From Lingula anatina (Eukaryota > Brachiopoda > Lingulata > Lingulida > Lingulidae), in contig NW_019773689.1 of the NCBI RefSeq assembly GCF_001039355.2, positions 1 through 60,513 on the forward strand: a stretch of 60,513 bases of DNA, written 5' to 3'. Made by a program: the position numbers and the translations under genes. Within the stretch, counting starts at the first letter, position 1. Each line of letters begins with the position of its first letter. Positions 50,001 through 60,122 of the stretch are shown here, in pieces. The notes beneath the pieces are model-generated. The model saw nothing but the letters and a program-made list of their open reading frames with translations, was not told the DNA's origin and made no database searches.

Positions 50001-50136
50001 ATCAGAGGTGCACGCAGACGTGATGGAATCTTCGTCCTCTTCGAGAGTTTTAAAAGAGTTGAAGAAGCAAAGTATGCCGAAGATCCCCGAAACCCGTTTT
50101 CAAGGCAGGAAACTGACGACCACAACGTCCGTATAG
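43218..50136 (+). CDS. Opsin (retinal-binding GPCR), 5' end missing
   Basis: Exons are 43218-43511 (TM1-3), 46035-46282 (ECL2, TM4-5), 46623 to 46784 or 46788 (third cytoplasmic loop), 48122-48387 (TM6-7) and 49653-50136 (tail, TAG). The Schiff-base Lys is at 48242-48244 in MFAKSFCVFNPILY, which also holds NPxxY. ECL2 reads PPFLGWSSYTYEAY, typical of opsins, with a Glu (46154-46156) at the rhodopsin E181 position and the disulphide Cys after it. At the rhodopsin E113 position there is Ala, so E181 is the likely counterion. The DRY motif is changed to YRY, and the TM2 Asp is replaced by Gly. The tail is Ser/Thr-rich, a plausible target for receptor kinase. The first exon before TM1 is not found. 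The join between the loop exon and the TM6-7 exon has a phase problem. The opsin subclass is not assigned. Confidence 0.93.
43980..44075. mobile_element. Truncated family B element
   Basis: The words GAGGCGGGGAAC, GCGCCATATTTGATCC, AGTTAGTCCTCG and TGTCCTGAATGCGCCCTTGG match the right half of the elements at 24477 and 47625. It lies in an opsin intron. Confidence 0.55.
44360..44482. repeat. Direct duplication, offset 77 bp
   Basis: GAGCATATGCATAAATCCGC starts both copies (44360 and 44437), separated by a poly-A run. It lies in an opsin intron. Confidence 0.7.
44601..44847. mobile_element. Foldback MITE, family A
   Basis: The left end reads TACGGGTCCATTCCCATTGG and the right end CCATGGGAATGAGCTCAT. 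Inner arms include CACTATCGGTCTAGG, ACACGCCTCCT and AGGAGGCGTGT. Its layout resembles the copy at 3975-4223. It lies in an opsin intron. Confidence 0.75.
44934..45072. repeat. Direct repeat flanking a single N
   Basis: TTCTCGTCTGATAGTAGTAC begins both copies (44934 and 45016). The N at 45015 separates them, and each copy ends in a poly-G run. This looks like two unmerged reads of the same locus. Confidence 0.75.
45684..45846. mobile_element. Foldback MITE, family F (complete copy)
   Basis: TAGTCAGAAAGTTTTCATTT at the left and its near-perfect reverse complement at the right form arms of about 65 bp with a short loop. A half copy lies at 33988-34054. It lies in an opsin intron and is non-coding. 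Confidence 0.85.
45984..46027. repeat. (TA)n(TG)n microsatellite abutting a splice acceptor
   Basis: About 15 TA units change to about seven TG units, then TTTTGCAG and the opsin exon at 46035. The TG tract and four Ts take the place of a normal pyrimidine tract. Confidence 0.9.
46795..46832. repeat. (AC)n microsatellite
   Basis: About 19 AC units start six bases after the preferred GTAAGT donor of the opsin loop exon. Confidence 0.9.
47016..47054. repeat. (CT)n microsatellite
   Basis: About 19 CT units lie in the opsin intron before the TM6-7 exon. Confidence 0.9.
47337..47433. mobile_element. Foldback MITE, family G
   Basis: It starts CCGGCAAACACATAAAG and ends ACGTTATGTGTTTGC, and the inside is a series of AACGTTAT words in both orientations. 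It lies in an opsin intron. Confidence 0.75.
47438..47620. mobile_element. Foldback MITE, family B
   Basis: GGACTAAAAGATCCGCGGAT and ATCAAATATG on the left pair with CATATTTGATCCGCGGATCT and GTCCGCGG on the right. It begins about four bases after the family G element. Confidence 0.7.
47625..47938. mobile_element. Foldback MITE, family B
   Basis: The left end TAAAAGCGCATTCAGAAC and the right end TTCTGAATGCACTCTAA match the copy at 24477. Internal arms are GATCCGCGGACTAACAGATC and AGTTAGTCCGCGGATC. It directly follows the previous element. Confidence 0.8.
48404..48695. mobile_element. Foldback MITE, family A
   Basis: The ends are TAGGACTGTGTTCCCATAA and TTATGGGAACGCGCCCTA. Internal arms are GTCTGGCACGCCCC and GGGGCGTGCCAGAC. 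It starts about 16 bp after the donor of the opsin TM6-7 exon. Confidence 0.8.
48797..49021. mobile_element. Foldback MITE, family A
   Basis: It begins TTAGGGACCATTCCCAG and ends GGGAACCCAATCTTA, with arms GGATCGATCTATCTCCAAGG and CGGAGATGGATCGATCC. It lies in the last opsin intron. Confidence 0.8.
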
Positions 50137-50216
50137 ATGTAAAATTGTAACTTAACCATCAAACTCATATATTTCATATTTACGAAAACAACCATATTGC
50201 AACATTTTCCATTATA

Positions 50217-50222
50217 AATAAA
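50217..50222 (+). terminator. Poly(A) signal of the opsin gene
   Basis: AATAAA lies about 80 bp after the TAG at 50134-50136. Confidence 0.75.
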
Positions 50223-50334
50223 GTGCTTTTTAGTCATTTTCAAGTATATCTGATGTTTTTTTTATTATTTTTTGGACATGACAGTTCCCTAATGTATAAC
50301 ATCTATCTTTAAAATAAACAACTTTAAATGTATA

Positions 50335-50665
50335 TGTCATTAACGATATAAATGACAAACACACAACTTTGTATAGATCTATAATTAGTATAAGCAAATC
50401 CTTACATTATGTTATTATATTTTAATTTTCTGTTGTATTTTTATAGTGTATTGTATTTTTTTCTGTAAAATATTGTACCATAGCAATGCAAAAAAACTGT
50501 AGTGTCATTGAAGATACAAATGAAAAACACACAACATTGTATAAATCTATAATTAGTATAAACAAACCCTTACATTATATTATGTTTTATTATCTATTGT
50601 ATTTTATTATAGTGTATTGTATCGTATTTTTTTCTTTTTTTTTGTAAAATATTTTACTAAATAAC
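50335..50665. repeat. Tandem duplication, unit about 168 bp
   Basis: Two diverged AT-rich copies start near 50335 and 50503 and share CAAACACACAACTTTGTATA-type and TCTATAATTAGTATAA words. It lies just downstream of the opsin poly(A) signal. Confidence 0.75.
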
Positions 50666-50754
50666 CGCGGCAGGGTGTATTGGATTACAATGAAACTATA
50701 TATTCATCTGTTCAGAACGGGTTATTACGGGTTGCATGCCCAGGAAGTATAATC

Positions 50755-51008
50755 TAAGGGACCATTCCCAGAGCCTTTCGTACTGACTTTGTATCGATCT
50801 ATCTCCAAGGGGATTCTCACTAAATTGCTATCAAGTTAAGCGGCTTAGATGTCTTGCACGCCCACTAAAGCTGTTAGGGGGGAATAAACTATCGTTTAGC
50901 GGCTTCAGTAGGCGTGCCAGACATCTAAGCCGCTTAAGCTAAAAGAAATGTAGCGAGAAAAACCTTGGAGATGGATCAATCCTGTTAGACCGATCGAACC
51001 CAGTGTAA
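50755..51008. mobile_element. Foldback MITE, family A
   Basis: It begins TAAGGGACCATTCCCAGAG; arms ATCGATCTATCTCCAAGG and CCTTGGAGATGGATCAATCC flank AGCGGCTTAGATGTC and GACATCTAAGCCGCTT. Confidence 0.8.
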
Positions 51009-51503
51009 AACAATCTTCTAAAGCTATCAATTGCAGTAGAAAATACCATTCCTTGTGTTATTTTCTCCAGCTGGCGCTAGAGTACGGTCTATTTCATCAA
51101 GCAAGGCAAAAACTGCGCTGCCGACCATATGAAGATATCCAACGGCCTGTGTGACAGGAATGTTTGTCCACTAGGAACTGTAGGTCGCTCCCCATAACTT
51201 TGTACAGGCGACATTTGTCCCATATACTAACCCCAATACTCCAACTGACCCTAACCTGTACAAATCATATGGGAGCCCGGACTTCCATTCCTAGGACTTG
51301 CATTCCTGTTACACCGACAAAATGCTGGTCTTTTTTAGGGTTATTAAGGCACAGGGCTTGATTTTCCTCTGATATAGTTTGAAATATATAGGGAACATGT
51401 ACATAATTCGTGCTTTGTATTTATATTTTAGTAAATTGTAAATAAAGTTTAACTCGACGGGAGATAATGATGAGTGTTGAACAGAAAGAGACTCCAAATT
51501 CAC

Positions 51504-51711
51504 CTAAGACCCCATTCCTATAGATTTTAGATCGATCTATCCCTGTGGGGAGTCTCACTAGATTACTGTCAGCTTAGCCGGCTTAAGCGTCTTTCCCGCC
51601 TACTAAAAGCTGTAAGGGGGTAATTAACTATGGTGCGCGCTCGGCTGACTGCAATTTAACGTGAACCCCCAGGGAGTTAGGTCGATCTAAATCTCCGGGA
51701 ATGCACCCTTA
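51504..51711. mobile_element. Foldback MITE, family A (subtype of 16703)
   Basis: It begins CTAAGACCCCATTCCTATAG and ends CTCCGGGAATGCACCCTTA, with GATCGATCTATCCC, GTAAGGGGGTAATTAAC and CCCCCAGGGAGTTAGGTCG. A close relative lies at 58218. Confidence 0.8.
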
Positions 51712-52513
51712 CATGATGAAATACTTGGTACTGTTTGAAAAGGATATTGATCGTTCATCTACTTTCCAAACCTCTCCATTGATTCTCAACGGCAATATCG
51801 CACTGTCCTTTTAAATACTCTGTCCAAAGATACTGGCCATGCATTTTTTAATTAGAGACACATTTAAGACTGCTTGCTTACGCATGTTCAATTTCCGTTT
51901 GACCTTTTTCGCAAACTAGAGCAAATAATGTTAATAATGTTAATTATCTTGTAATTGACAACCATCTATACTAAAAAAAATAAAAAATAAATAAAGTTTA
52001 AAAAAATATTTAAAAAAAGGAAAGAAAAGAAAAACTGAAAAAAAAACTTTACTGACAAGACTTTTGGCATTGAAAATAAATGCAGGGAGTTTAGTAATAG
52101 AACAATTTGTCTTTTGATTTAACTAGTTATAGGAACTGTTTACCGGTAGGTTGCATATGCTCTTTGAATGCAATGTACTTGATACTTTCAAATTTGAAGG
52201 GACTATTGGGATTTCACTTCTCATTCTAATGGAACTTGAATACATTCGATTACGTTACATGCTGGCGAAAAGTTGAACTTTATTTCACGAACGACTAATG
52301 ATAATTTTGTACAAAAATAAAGCGTGCCTCTTAAATTTTTCTCACAATAACTATTTCACTCTCAAATCGCTCGTAACTTTGGAAAGAAATTAATTTTTGA
52401 ATTATTTATATACTGTGGCTATTTTTTATAAAACAAAAGCACTGGCGGATCTAGGGTATTTTAAAGGGGGCATTTTTGGGATTGATAATTGAATTCTAGA
52501 CTTAGTCCCCCCC

Positions 52514-52552
<39 letters not shown>

Positions 52553-54232
52553 AATCTGTCTCTCTCACTCTCCCTTTCTCTTTCTCTCTCTTCAGAACTC
52601 AAGAGAAAAAATAGAATATTTACATTGTACCGTCTGTACATCTGTGTCACAGCCATCTACCACCTGTCGGGTTTATTAATGCTTCACTCCTGTTGTTAAT
52701 ATCCGGCCTAAATGTGGGGATTGTAGCAATGTGACACGAGGCTTCTTTCTTCTCCATCTTCTACTCACCCTAGGTCTGTATGAACACATCTCACAAAACC
52801 GCTCAACTGATATACACAAGTACATATTGGTCACCCTCTTCCCCTACGGAAGCTTTTTATTTGAAATTTAGTCCTTGTTGTATAGAGCACAATCGATCCC
52901 CAAGTTTTGTAACCTTCATGATTTATATCTATATATTGATATAAAGTTATCATCTTAGGAATCGGATTCCGAGGGTCGAATCAATGTTGCCAATAAAATC
53001 ATTGGCTCTGGATTGTGTTAGAGAAAACACGTAGTGATTGTGTTAGAGAAGACACGTAGTAATTTGCCGCAGTTCCCTTCTCCCGCTACACTGTATTTGC
53101 CATTAGACATACTAATAATCTTTTAAATCAAAAGAAAAATTGAAAACTGTTTTTTTCTATCTAGTGTATATAAATAAAAGTAAATAATTAACTAATGTAA
53201 TTTGATGTCTTAACTCTGGTTTTACAGCTTTAATTTGATGTCTTAACTCTGGTTTTACAGCTTGTTTTTAATGGCCTACTACAATATTTCAGCATTTTAT
53301 TATTGAACTACTGAACTTTTAAGGATTTTAGACTTTAAATAATTTATTATTATTATTATCGTTAAGACACCCTATATTAAAACGTTTCTAATGTCAGTGG
53401 CAACGTTTTGAAGTCTTTGAGCCAGACGCACCAGCCAGTCACTATTGTTATTATCAAAACAATAGCTAAAACTTGCGCTGCGGTATAACTAATTGTTGAA
53501 GGACTATTTTGAGTGAACATAAGAGTTGTGGCATCTACGGTTTGTACATGTACAGCCCGCGTTTATCATTATTTCTATACTGTTCCAACTTACTCCACAT
53601 TCATGCTTACTCATTTATTCTATTCCGCGGTCACAACTGATTCATGAATAGAAAAGGGGCAAGTAGTTAACCACAGTAGTATTTGTCTAAAAGATAATGT
53701 TTGATAAAATCATAATATCATGTACACATACATGTATGAACGCAATTGTGCTTCTTAAAGGCAAAAAGTGGAAAAAATAGTTATCATTTTATTTTACTTT
53801 CTACACGATATATATATACTGTATATTAAGAATAGTAGAACTACAGAACTATAGACTTCATAATAACGTTAAACCCTGAACTCGACATGCTGATTCGTAA
53901 AACAGAATCAAAAGCACTGCCGAACGTCTTAGATCAGTTAACTTATAAAGTTAATACTTTAGGAAACCTGATTATGGTCAGTCGGCGCGTAGGAAGCGAA
54001 AATAAATTTGGGATGAGATGGAGAGGCTTATCTTGTAGAAAAAATTAAATAAAAGGTCAAGGCGAAAAAACATGCAAACAGTATGCACTGTACTAGTACA
54101 TACTTGAAATTGGGCTTTGCCTCGGTTCCCAGATATCATCGACGGCGTAGATTTGATCCCAGGGTACACCAATCCGTCCATAGCCATCAATGACCGACTG
54201 GGACACACCTTAATCCTATGATCTTCAGGGTT

Positions 54233-54236
<4 letters not shown>
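51712..54236. other. Intergenic region between the opsin and urea transporter
   Basis: No gene is supported apart from the doubtful minus-strand frame at 54104-54197 described under findings. It holds a family C-like end at 52441 (CTGGCGGATCTAGGG), a CT-rich tract at about 52510-52590, and a short tandem duplication of TTTGATGTCTTAACTCTGG at about 53200-53265. Much of the rest is AT-rich without structure that I can see. Confidence 0.5.
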
Positions 54237-54295
<59 letters not shown>

Positions 54296-54296
54296 T
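54237..54296. repeat. (CT)n(GT)n microsatellite
   Basis: About 21 CT units pass into about 9 GT units, downstream of the urea transporter stop. Confidence 0.9.
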
Positions 54297-54452
54297 CCTG
54301 TTTTTCCTGAACGTTGGCTGCAATGGATCTCCTAAGTCCTCTGTCGTTGACTTTTCTAACCAGTTCATTAACATCCATGACCTTCAAGAGAACACCGTGT
54401 GCCCCTTTTATCCTTAGGGTAACAATAACCTGTCCACTGTCTTCAACGCACG

Positions 54453-56455
54453 TTAAGTCTCCGGAATCGCATGTGTAGACACCCTATTGGGATTGTACGT
54501 CCTCCAGTGCTCCTCGGGGTAGGAGAGCTTATCTAAGGGTACTCGCCTCAAAGTTGCGTTGTGCGCATTCACAGACAGGAATACAGAAACCGTAAACACG
54601 AAGGGGAATGCCAAGACTGGTGCCTCCACCTACAGTTCAACAATGGCATTAGGATTAGGAGTCCTTTTCTATCTCGCTGAGTAAATTTATAAGGGTAATA
54701 AATTTTAAAAAAGGATCACAAAGACCTTGCTTTATCTAAGGAAATAAAAACGTAGATCAGAAGTATTTCTATATTTATAACATTTGCATCTTTGCAGTAT
54801 CTTTGGACGCTTTTTTGCAAGTAGCATCTGCTGTACTATTTAAGAAGTGTCGCAGTAAAGGTTTTGAGTGAGTGAGAGAGAGAGTGAGAGAGGGCGAGAG
54901 AGTACCGGTACCTTCTGAACTAGGTTCCTCATGGCACCATATGCTAACGTCCCAAACGCTGCTGTAAAAAATAATTGAAAGGTATACAGCATAAGTTTTG
55001 CCGCAAAATAATCAACAAATGAATGAACTTGTAAATTCTAATGATGTTTATGTAAAAATTAAGGCTTGCCACACTCAAAGTTGTTAAGAATTTTTTAGTT
55101 CTGATTCCAAATGACAGCTTATCGTTAATTAGTCACCGATCTTCATTTCTGTTATGGGAGTGACTTAATGATTCATGTAACATTCAATTCAAAAGCAGAA
55201 ATGACTTTCCCGAGTTCAGTTAAGAAAATGAGACATGACCTCTATCAGAACTGCTACTTATTTAAACAAGAATGTATAGTGATTTTATGGCAATAATGAT
55301 TGAATCATATACCTGCAATCACAGCAATTAAATGAGATCGGACACTCGGAACGTAGAAAAAGCCTCCAAGAGCGCAGGAACACAGCAAAGCGTTAAAACT
55401 CCATGCACCAGAATATATCTCGATAGGTGGCGCTGCAATTCCCAAGGCTACAATACCAAATTAAAATCAATTCTTATACAATTGTTGCATTTACATATAC
55501 TTTTAATTTTTCTTTTATTTTTCCATCACAGGAAAAACAATTAATGTAGACTAGACACATCCAAAGATTTACTTACCAGGAAAAAAAAAGACCCATGAAT
55601 GTCAAATTTTAAACAATTATTTCTAATGTAATGCACCAACATGTACGTTACATTACGTCCTTGTGGTTAAGAAAGGGATCTGTGTACTGCAAAATGCCAA
55701 ACTAACCCATCACTAAATGATTGTTACCTAGTTATTTGTGAAAACATTGGCCGGTAATCTGGTGACATCTCTGTTAAAACATAAAAATACATATTTGCCA
55801 CTGAGGTAACATACCCGTTAAAATATTGCAATTGACTAGTGCTGGTGACCTACCAATTAAGACATTGTTCACTTTTGGTGACTTTTACGTACCCGTTAAG
55901 ACGCTGATCACTGCCCCTAGAATTGCATGTGCGAATAGTATCGGTGAAGATAGGAAAAGGGAAAAAAGTATCAAGCAGCCACTGATGAGGTTAACAGAGC
56001 CGTAGACCTGGGACACACTTCGCGGAATCGCCATTAGCAACTGTAATAAAGAAAGATTATTGGTTAGTTTGAACAGCATGACAATGATGCCCACATACTA
56101 AACATTGCATAGAGGCAAATTACGACGAATAAATCGGAATCTATTTTATTGTACATTTACAAAAACACGGGTCTATTTCACAGGAGAACTTTCAGAAAAA
56201 AGTTTAACCCAGTAGTAGCTAGTCTACGGCAGTCTGGACAAGGTACGTATACCAGAACGGACTTCGGTCCATTATATTACCTTCAGGAAGTCTATTTGAT
56301 CGGTTTCGCTCGGTGCCGACCGCCGCAGTGGGAATATTGTGTTTCCTGAGCCACAGGCAGCAAGGAAGGTGAAAGTCGACACGCAGAAAGGCAGGTTGAG
56401 AGCAGGGAGGTTCCAAACCCGAAATACGTGGCTTAAACCGCTGTTTATGTAAACG
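54453..56455 (-). CDS. Urea transporter (SLC14/UT family), 3' half
   Basis: In minus-strand order the exons are 56455-56281, 56040-55893, 55447-55313, 54961-54912 and 54629-54453 (TAA at 54453-54455). All introns are GT-AG and the phases agree throughout. UT proteins are polytopic channels that let urea cross the plasma membrane; each has two homologous halves. The seen part covers VWNLPALNLPF, which fits the KWDLPVFTLPF segment of vertebrate UT-B. It then reads LLMAIPRSVSQVYGSVN, LFLSSPILFAHAILG and AAPPIEIYSGAWSFNALL, which fit the second repeat and its selectivity-filter region. The C-terminus VPLDKLSYPEEHW matches the UT tail. The first exon shown starts after two bases of a split codon, so the N-terminal half must lie upstream (higher coordinates). 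I could not find it before 60513, so the gene is partial here, by position or by loss. Confidence 0.9.
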
Positions 56456-58217
56456 CTGAAAACAAAGAGTGATGGTTGTACAATGGTTGTAAATATTTTG
56501 GACGTAATGATGTTCTATATTATTCCACATGAAAAGGTACTTACACTAATCCATTTTTTTTTGGTTGGGGAGGGGCATGGTGAAGATTGCGCCCCACTGT
56601 TAATGCGGATTAAACACCAGTGACGTCAAAATGCTGTTGGTAACCCCTGCTGCTATCGTTACCCCCTGAAATGATTCAATTGCGCAGTTTTACATTAAAA
56701 TTTATGTAACTTTTAAATCCGAAGATCAGTCTTAACTTTTATTCTTCTCCTCTCCGTTGTATCCGCCAGAGATAGAAATCCACCTCTCTTTCATATTGTC
56801 CTAGCGCCGCCATTGTTACGGATTGTGCTCTGCTGTTTAACCGACTTTCTCAGCTAACGCATTACTCACTTGGTTCATCGTAACCGAAAACTAATACATT
56901 TGGACCTAAGTGGCATATCTAGGATTTCGATGAAGCGGTTGTGAGGGGAGGGGGGGGGGAGGCATGAATAGTTCTTTTTGAAGATTGAAATGTCATAAAA
57001 AGCGTACGTGGCAAGCATTTTACAGGACATTTGAAAATACTGCAAGAGTACAACAGGACCGAGATTGTGCCAAGAGAGGACATGAGTTTTAAAAGGGCTA
57101 AAAAAAAAATTAAAACAAAAATATATAACAGTAAATGTGATCAATCCCATTATGATATGTGGAGCAAAGTGATTGCTTCATTTCAATAAAACAAATTGAA
57201 AGGGTTAAAAAAAAAGATACACGGCGTCTCTTGAGGAGTGGATCCGCCAATTGAATATAGCACGAGCACATCGTATATTCTAGTCCACGGCCAAATCTAT
57301 CATATTTAACCATATAAAGCCAATAACAATATCCAGAATATATCTTCGTCCTAATTGTATCAAATAGATCAGGAATTGCTCCTCAAAAGAAGATTGCTTT
57401 TTGCCTTTCCTAAGTAACTTAACAATCGTATTTATATGACTTTCATTGCATCGGATATTACTATAGTTGGTCCAAATTGCTTGTCCTGCTGAATCCACTA
57501 AGGGCCGAATACAAATGATAATATCAATATCCGTTTTCTTGCCTGCGTATCGTATCTCTGTATTGCCGAAGCTACCGTAATGGTAAAACACTCGTGTTAT
57601 ATCTGCTTATTTATGCTATATAGGTGCTATTTGCTTGAGAATAGCCCGTTTCATATGCATGTTACAAATTGCAAACAACAACGGTTTCAGTTTCCGAAAG
57701 GAAGAGATATAATACCAATTAACAAGCAATACGCTTTAGGTCAATCATTACGCCAGCTAAGAAAGCGAGTGAGATGAATGCAGAGAAAAATAATTGAAAG
57801 TGCTGTATATGTTGTCCTTGAGCGATTACCTGGCTTGTGTTCTGTTTAGATTTGCAGGTATCTGTATCCATCGCCAGATCCCGAGAGACAGAAAGAAGGG
57901 CGGGTATATAGGGTTTTGTGAAAGGCGGCCGAGAAACAAAGATAAAACATCTTCTAAAACAATTAGACGAGACCATACGGCATCGGGATGGCAATATTGG
58001 TTTTTCATCATGTTGCTGGATGTAGTGTTATTATTTCTTTTTTATCAGGTTATCATTTTTAAACTTTATTTCTATTGTTTTGTTTTATTTCATTGATTTT
58101 TTTGGGTGTGGGGGATGGTTGCAGAAGGTGAAATAAAAACTCCAAAGAGAAAAAGGATGCCCCTCTCACCCCCACCTCCTCACCCGCTACGTGATCCGCC
58201 ATTGCACATGTACAAAT

Positions 58218-58450
58218 CTTACACCCCATTTCCATGGATTTTTAGATCGATCTATCCCTGTGGGGAGTCTCACTAGATTACTGTCAGCTTGGCCGGCTTA
58301 AGCGTCTGTCCCGCCTACTAAAAGCTGTAAGGGGGTAATTAACTATGGTGCCCGCTCGGTTGACTGCAATTTAGCGTGAACCCCCAGGGAGTTAGGTCGA
58401 TCTAAATCTTAATCTCTAGATCGATCTAAATCTCTGGGAAAGCACCCTTA
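58218..58450. mobile_element. Foldback MITE, family A (subtype of 16703)
   Basis: It is very similar to 51504-51711 through GATCGATCTATCCCTGTGGG, AAGCTGTAAGGGGGTAATTA and CCCCCAGGGAGTTAGGTCG. A short tandem duplication of the GATCGATCTAAATCT word sits near the right end. Confidence 0.8.
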
Positions 58451-59297
58451 GTCGTCTTAATCAAAACAGTCTCTAACATGTATCAAGACTAGGTGGGTTC
58501 AGAGTCGATTGCCCGAGACAAAATGGTAAATTGAACCCCACCGTACCCGCACTTTCCCGACGCGAAAGTGAGAAGAGACATTTTCTTTTTCTAATTTTGT
58601 CATTCCTATATATTTTGATGAATAAGTATTTGTTATTTATGTTGGTACAATTAACATACAATATAAAATGAATTTAGCATTCAGATTTGTTAAGTATATT
58701 CTATAACTAAAACACCAATACTGAGTTTAAAAACCAAAAAAATGCTTCTTGGCGTTACCCTGATTTCAGATCCTTAATCTGTAGATATTAATAAATGTTT
58801 TAAAGTTTCATAAACGACATACTTAAATCACGAATCTTTAGTAAGCAGAAAACTGGCTTCTAGATGATTAAAAGATGCTCCCAATTTACGTAAATATGTA
58901 AATGTGATTTCGAAGAAATTGGATTGGCAGGCAATGATAAAAATCCAATTGTCAAATGCATTTAGACAAGCGTAAAAAGTAAAACCAGCTTTTAGTCTGA
59001 TTGCATCTGATTGTATCTACATGTAGCTATCTATATCGATACTTATTGTCTTGCTGATGCCAATTATACGACTATTATAGTATTAACAACCAGCACTGGT
59101 CTATCTCTCTCTCTCTTGTCAGTTTCATAACGTCAAAGAAATAATCATGTTACAGTACTCATTTTACAGTATACATTTCATTTTCGTTGCACAGCTTCCC
59201 GCTTACCACACGGCATAAAGTGCAACCGAACGTACGGGCTGCTACGTGTGGTCTACGACCAAAAAAATAATGAAAACGTGGGAGTTTGTGCGGAAGG

Positions 59298-59882
59298 AGT
59301 ACGTCCATCGTGCGACTTTTGGAGGACGCAAACAGCACGTAGAAACTTTTCGACATGATCAACAGCCGCTACGTGCGATCTAACTACGTCCTAGCCGGAC
59401 GCAAGGAACCTAAAAACCGTGCGCCCAAAACGTAGTTGGGACCTACATTAGGCTTTAGTGCGCTTCATGGAAAACCATGAATAGGCCGTAGCATTATCGC
59501 ATAAGGAATCGCACGGTCCCCGTACGGCCATCGTTCGGTGGACTTGCGGTAATTTTTAAACTGGTCGAATCTGTTGTTGGTCTTTATTNCAGTACGTTCA
59601 CCGTGCGACTTTTGGAGGACGCAAACAGCGCGTAGAAACTTTTCGACATGATCAACAGCCGTTACGTGCGATCTAACTACGTCCTAGCTGGACGCAAGGA
59701 ACCTAAAAACCGTGCGCCCAAAACGTAGTTGGGACCTACATTAGGCTTTAGTGCGCTTCATGGAAAACCATGAATAGGCCGTAGCATTATCGCATAAGGA
59801 ATCGCACGGTCCCCGTACGGCCATCGTTCGGTGGACTTGCGGTAATTTTTAAACTGGTCGAATCTGTTGTTGGTCTTTATTG
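59298..59882. repeat. Near-identical direct repeat flanking a single N (offset 293 bp)
   Basis: Copies at 59298-59588 and 59591-59882 differ at only a few positions. The N at 59589 sits exactly at their junction. Both end in TTGTTGGTCTTTATT. Probably one locus assembled twice. The sequence itself is rich in CGTACGG and ACGTAG words and resembles a dispersed element. Confidence 0.85.
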
Positions 59883-60088
59883 CATTCGTGTGTCTTCCTT
59901 GAAGATCGATACGTTGTCGGTTCAGACCCCTACGGTTTTAAGTATCAGTGTGGTCAAAACATGGAAACACGCAACTCCAATAAAATATTATACAATAACA
60001 AGTTTTGAACATCATTACTATAGTTATGCCTTTGCTTTTTATAAAGATTGCCCTTCTAAAGACTTACCCCCCCCCACCAATCACTCAA

Positions 60089-60122
60089 ACACACACACAC
60101 AAACACACACACACACACACGC
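60089..60122. repeat. (CA)n microsatellite
   Basis: An interrupted CA run follows a poly-C tract. Confidence 0.85.

Noticed and set aside
56790-56818. ACAATGGCGGCG on the minus strand, resembling a TISU start element
   Set aside because: The frame ends after 24 codons with no donor that I trust, and the four bases before ATG do not fit the TISU consensus.
57831-57872. Minus-strand ATG with an upstream TATATA and a downstream GTAATC, a possible first exon of the urea transporter
   Set aside because: The 14-codon peptide carries no family signal and no middle exons link it to 56455; a chance combination is just as likely.
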